Assembly (NCBI RefSeq): GCF_009497775.1
Contig: NZ_CP031012.1
Coordinates: 3,038,001 to 3,102,000 of the forward strand
Source of the DNA: Alcaligenes faecalis
GTDB taxonomy: Bacteria > Pseudomonadota > Gammaproteobacteria > Burkholderiales > Burkholderiaceae_B
DNA: 64,000 nt
Direction of reading: 5' to 3'
A program made the position numbers and the translations under genes. This document shows positions 61,022-64,000 of this stretch, in pieces (within the stretch, counting starts at the first letter, position 1; each line of letters opens with the position of its first letter). The notes beneath the pieces are model-generated. The model saw only the letters and a program-made list of their open reading frames with translations, searched no databases and was not told the origin of the DNA.

Positions 61022-62070
61022 CAGCCATGATTCAGGCGCGCTGCGAGACCGTTCGCCCCGAGGCCGGAAACGTCAAAGTTTTTACCTTGCGAGTGCAAAG
61101 TGGCCACTTTGATTTTCTGAGCGCCTTGCAGGCGGGCAAGCATGTCGCCCTGAGCTACCCCGATACCGGCGGCACCATTCAACAGCGTATGTATTCGATC
61201 ACTCGCGTGGCCGATCCAGACCTGATTGAAATTGCCGTTAAAGGATCGGGCCGCAATAGCGTCTCCGATCACTTGCACGCCACGTTGCGCGAGGGCATGA
61301 GTGTGCCCCTGCAATATGTGGCCGGTGATATCTCGGTGGACTCTATTGTGGGTTATGAGCGTATCGCCATGATCGCAGGCGGCATTGGCATTACCCTGCC
61401 GATCGCCTTGCTGCGTGAATTGGCGGCGCGAGCCCAGGACGGCTTGCCAGTACCACAAGTACATTTGCTGCTCAGTATTGCCCGTATTGCCGACATTCCC
61501 TTCTTGCATGAACTGCTGCAACTGGATCTGAGCACCAGCTGGTTCACGCTGACGGTGTTTGTCACGCAGGAAAAAATCCGCGATAGCGCTCATTTCAAAG
61601 TAGGTCGCCCCTCTTTTGAAAACATGGAGCTCTTGAAAGACCCGCAGGCAGTGGTGATTTGCGGCAGCCACGGTTTTGCCCAGGCCTTGCGCGAATACAC
61701 CGTTCAGGCGCACCCCATCTCGCATATGTTGATCGAGGCCTTTTCCCCACCTGCCAAATCCGGTGTGGAAATCCTGCCTGAAGCAGGCAGCGCCCCCTTG
61801 CAAATCAATGTACGCAGCACCGGGCAAACGCTTTCGCCTGAACCGGGCAACAGCCTGCTGGAAATGCTGGAAGCAGCCGATGTACCTATTCGCAGCCAGT
61901 GCCGCTCGGGCATTTGCGGCGCTTGCCGGGTACAGATCTCGGAGGGCGAATACCGCTCTGAACCTGACTTTTGCCTGAGCGATCAGGACAAGGCCCAAGG
62001 CCATGCACTGGCGTGTTGCACCTTCCCTCTATCGGGTGCCATTAATGTAGACATCGGTACCACGAGCTGA
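61018..62070 (+). CDS. dnfB: Flavin/2Fe-2S oxidoreductase, electron donor DnfB
   Basis: A 350-residue reductase of the ferredoxin-NADP reductase family fused to a C-terminal plant-type 2Fe-2S ferredoxin. The FAD site is QRMYSITRV, with the NAD(P) loop AGGIGITLPIALL near residue 120 and CGSHGFAQALR. Iron-sulphur ligands are in CRSGICGACRV and ALACCTFP. It resembles vanillate O-demethylase or phthalate dioxygenase reductases and should pass electrons from NAD(P)H to the DnfA diiron site. It is translationally coupled to dnfA. The stop codon overlaps the first copy of a 19-base repeat. Confidence 0.88.
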   Translation: MTAMIQARCETVRPEAGNVKVFTLRVQSGHFDFLSALQAGKHVALSYPDTGGTIQQRMYSITRVADPDLIEIAVKGSGRNSVSDHLHATLREGMSVPLQYVAGDISVDSIVGYERIAMIAGGIGITLPIALLRELAARAQDGLPVPQVHLLLSIARIADIPFLHELLQLDLSTSWFTLTVFVTQEKIRDSAHFKVGRPSFENMELLKDPQAVVICGSHGFAQALREYTVQAHPISHMLIEAFSPPAKSGVEILPEAGSAPLQINVRSTGQTLSPEPGNSLLEMLEAADVPIRSQCRSGICGACRVQISEGEYRSEPDFCLSDQDKAQGHALACCTFPLSGAINVDIGTTS

Positions 62071-62087
62071 CATCCTTACCATCTGGA
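62069..62087 (+). repeat. 19-base direct repeat, copy 1 (upstream of dnfC)
   Basis: GACATCCTTACCATCTGGA starts within the dnfB stop codon. It differs at one base from 62859-62877. Confidence 0.7.
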
Positions 62088-62102
62088 CTGAAAGAAACCC
62101 TT

Positions 62103-62825
62103 ATGAAGAAAGTCATCGCACTGCGTCATATCCATTTTGAAGACTTGGGCACACTGGAACCTGTTCTGATCGAACAGGGCTACCAAGTTCAATACATTGA
62201 CCCTTCCGTCGAGTCACTGCGTCACGTGGGTGAACAGGACGCTGACCTGCTGGTTGTACTAGGCGGGCCAATCGGCGCCTACGACGAAAAGATTTACCCC
62301 TTCCTGTCTGATGAGCTGGAACTGATCAACAAGTTCTTGCTGGCTGGCAAACCTTTGCTGGGCATTTGCCTGGGCGCACAACTGATTGCGCGCGCCCTGG
62401 GCGCCAATGTGTATCCCCTGGGTGTGAAAGAAATCGGTTTCTCTCCGTTGAAACTGAGCGAAGCGGGCAAAGAATCGCCCCTGGCCGCCGTTAGCGGCAT
62501 TCCCGTCCTGCACTGGCACGGGGATCAGTTCGACATTCCTGACGGAGCCATTCACCTGGCCAGCACGGACGTAGGCCCCAACCAGGCCTTCTCCTTTGGA
62601 ACCCAAGTACTGGGCCTGCAATTTCACCTGGAAGCTGACACCAGCAAGCTGGAACGCTGGCTGGTTGGCCATGCCAACGAACTGGGACAAGCTGATATCG
62701 ACCCGCAAATGCTGCGTCTGGAAGCCATGGCGGTACAAAAACGCCTGCACGCCGCTGCCGCTACGGTCCTGACCAGCTGGCTCAGCCAACTTAAACAAGC
62801 CAGTTCCGCTAATTGCGCTGCATGA
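62103..62825 (+). CDS. dnfC: Class I glutamine amidotransferase DnfC
   Basis: A 240-residue stand-alone class I glutamine amidotransferase. The triad is C89 in LLGICLGAQLIARALG, H175 and E177 in GLQFHLEAD; VVLGGPIGAYDE is the oxyanion strand. Homologues of this GMP synthase-like group release ammonia from glutamine or act on glutamyl compounds. In the reported dnf cluster dnfC is, as I recall, needed together with dnfA and dnfB. It may protect or release a reactive nitrogen intermediate; that is inference. It lies 32 bases after dnfB, with a weak AAAGAAA site, and is flanked by 19-base direct repeats. Confidence 0.87.
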   Translation: MKKVIALRHIHFEDLGTLEPVLIEQGYQVQYIDPSVESLRHVGEQDADLLVVLGGPIGAYDEKIYPFLSDELELINKFLLAGKPLLGICLGAQLIARALGANVYPLGVKEIGFSPLKLSEAGKESPLAAVSGIPVLHWHGDQFDIPDGAIHLASTDVGPNQAFSFGTQVLGLQFHLEADTSKLERWLVGHANELGQADIDPQMLRLEAMAVQKRLHAAAATVLTSWLSQLKQASSANCAA

Positions 62826-63691
62826 ACACTGCTGCTGTAACGTTTGTTGATCGTGAACGACATCCTTACCATGTGGATGTCGTTTCGATTCAGTCTCAAG
62901 TCGTCTACGGTCGGGTAGGCAACAATGTTGCCGGCCCGACCTTGCGTAGACACGGCTTTAAAGTGGCCGCCGTTCCCACCGTGTTGCTCAGCAACAACCC
63001 GCAATACCCCACGGTGCACGGCGGTGCGGTACCCGATGAATGGCTGGAAGGCTTTCTGAATGATCTGGTCCTGCGCGGTGCGCTGGACCAGGTGCGCGCT
63101 GTCCTGATCGGCTATCTGGGCAGTGCCAATCAGGCCGTCATCATTGCGCGCTGGTTAAAAGCGCTGCTGCAAGCGCACCCCGATACTCTGGTGATTGTGG
63201 ACCCGGTCATTGGTGATCTGGATGTAGGCGTCTATGTAGACCCGGCTCTGATCCCCACTTATCACGAAACCTTGCTGCCACTGGCCAACGGTTTGACGCC
63301 CAATAATTACGAGCTGTCGCTGCTGTCTCAGCAGCCTTGCGACACCATCCAGGCCAGTTCAAGCGCGGCCCACGCCTTGCTCAATGGCCGTACCGAATGG
63401 GTGATTGCCACCAGTGCCGCCCCCGAGTCCTGGCAGGATGGCCAGATCAAATTATTAATGTCGCGCAAAGAGCCGCGTGCCGACACCCTGCTTAGCCATC
63501 CGCGCGTGGATTGTGCTGCCAAGGGCACGGGTGATCTGTTTGCCTCCACCTTGCTGGCCCACCTGATTCTGGGCGCAGACCTGCATTCTGCGGTGCATAC
63601 AGCCAGTGCCAGTGTGCTCCATCAATTGGAATTAACCCGTCAGGCCGGACATCAGGAATTAATTTTGCCCATAGATCCTTTCCGAGCCTGA
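62822..63691 (+). CDS. dnfD: Pyridoxal kinase-like protein (PdxY family), DnfD
   Basis: A 289-residue ribokinase-like pyridoxal kinase. SIQSQVVYGRVGNNVAGPTL, VIVDPVIGD, NGLTPNNYELSLLS and the catalytic Asp in AKGTGDLFASTLLAH match PdxY/PdxK. It would make PLP, the cofactor used by SerC, the SHMT proteins and the MocR regulator encoded next to it. The ATG at 62822 overlaps the dnfC stop (ATGA); a TTG at 62813 is less likely. The region at codons 13-19 contains copy 2 of a 19-base repeat found before dnfC. It is probably the last gene of the operon. Confidence 0.85.
   Translation: MNTAAVTFVDRERHPYHVDVVSIQSQVVYGRVGNNVAGPTLRRHGFKVAAVPTVLLSNNPQYPTVHGGAVPDEWLEGFLNDLVLRGALDQVRAVLIGYLGSANQAVIIARWLKALLQAHPDTLVIVDPVIGDLDVGVYVDPALIPTYHETLLPLANGLTPNNYELSLLSQQPCDTIQASSSAAHALLNGRTEWVIATSAAPESWQDGQIKLLMSRKEPRADTLLSHPRVDCAAKGTGDLFASTLLAHLILGADLHSAVHTASASVLHQLELTRQAGHQELILPIDPFRA
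62859..62877 (+). repeat. 19-base direct repeat, copy 2 (inside dnfD 5' end)
   Basis: GACATCCTTACCATGTGGA lies in the coding start of dnfD (RHPYHVD) and matches 62069-62087 at 18 of 19 bases. Confidence 0.7.
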
Positions 63692-63776
63692 GCAAATATT
63701 TCTTAATCTAACAAACCTTTCAACAGGCAGTCGTTCTCGTTAAGCTGTGCCCTCTTAGTTACAAACGGAGCATGAC

Positions 63777-64000
63777 ATGGGGCTGCCTTTTAAAAGCACG
63801 CTACATCCACGGGTGTTCTGGGGATCTACCTTTATCGTCCTGGTCTTTTTGCTGATCGGGATTATTTTCCCTAAAGACGCCGCACTTATTTTTGAGCAGT
63901 TACAAAACTGGGTCATCAAAAGTTTCGGCTGGTTCTATATCCTGGCTGTGGCCTTGTTTTTCTTTGCCGTCGTCTATCTGGCATTAAGCCGCTACGGCAA
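63777..64000 (+). CDS. BCCT-family transporter (betaine/choline/carnitine type), N-terminal part
   Basis: The frame runs off the window end, so about 74 residues are seen. LHPRVFWGSTFIVLVFLLIG, then IFPKDAALIFEQLQNWVIKSFGWFYILAVALFFFAVVYLALSRYG, is the N-terminus of BetT/BetP-type BCCT transporters (first two membrane helices and the LSRYG loop). CGGAG six bases before the ATG at 63777 fixes the start. It lies 85 bases after dnfD, long enough for its own promoter, so a link to the dnf operon is not shown. The substrate is probably choline, betaine or another quaternary amine. Confidence 0.85.
   Translation, partial: MGLPFKSTLHPRVFWGSTFIVLVFLLIGIIFPKDAALIFEQLQNWVIKSFGWFYILAVALFFFAVVYLALSRYG

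Overview
The window reads as a chromosomal piece of a betaproteobacterium of the family Alcaligenaceae, most likely Alcaligenes (A. faecalis / A. ammonioxydans group). The reasons are a class I polyhydroxyalkanoate (PHA) gene set, a GC-rich coding style, short ATGA-overlap operons, and above all a block at 55.4-63.7 kb that matches what I recall of the dnfT1RT2ABCD (Dirammox) cluster described from Alcaligenes. Family assignments come from reading motifs and remembered relatives; no database search was run.

Layout. 1-1.4 kb: the 3' end of the DEAD-box helicase gene dbpA and an OsmC-family protein. 1.5-13.2 kb: a complete hca-mhp pathway for phenylpropanoid acids. A divergent LysR regulator (HcaR type) faces hcaEFCBD, then mhpBCDFE and an MhpT-type transporter, so ring dioxygenation, meta cleavage and breakdown to central metabolites are encoded in one transcriptional direction. 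13.6-14.2 kb: an unknown membrane-anchored protein. 14.3-27.6 kb: a chaperone-usher fimbrial locus (divergent tip adhesin, pilin, chaperone, usher) joined to two hybrid histidine kinases, an RcsB-like response regulator and a convergent EAL-domain protein. Two RcsB-box-like sequences lie in the pilin/adhesin promoter region.

27.6-34.7 kb: a structured leader with a terminator in front of a two-gene amidase operon (AtzG-like small subunit plus AtzE-like amidase), a 231-bp near-symmetric palindromic element, a MocR regulator divergent from an MFS transporter, and a lipoprotein / FKBP-like secreted protein pair. 34.8-51.5 kb: a PHA region on the minus strand (phaC, phaP, phaB, phaA, a DUF3141 protein with a histone-like tail, and two tandem short-chain dehydrogenases). 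A tripartite ABC exporter (outer-membrane factor, HlyD, RbbA-type ATPase-permease, permease) sits inside it, and a TetR gene is divergent from phaC. 51.7-53.1 kb: queuosine-precursor transporter and queC. 53.2-54 kb: an AT-rich membrane protein of unknown function.

54-63.7 kb: glyA, a SerC-type aminotransferase, a MocR regulator (DnfR), a second SHMT-like protein that lacks the PLP-binding lysine, and the operon dnfABCD (AurF-type diiron oxygenase, flavin/2Fe-2S reductase, glutamine amidotransferase, pyridoxal kinase). Three promoters of this block share one architecture: two direct repeats of TGGTCTG 23 bp apart, followed 31 bp later by a TAGNNT -10 hexamer. This is a strong candidate for the DnfR operator. 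The window ends inside a BCCT-family transporter gene.
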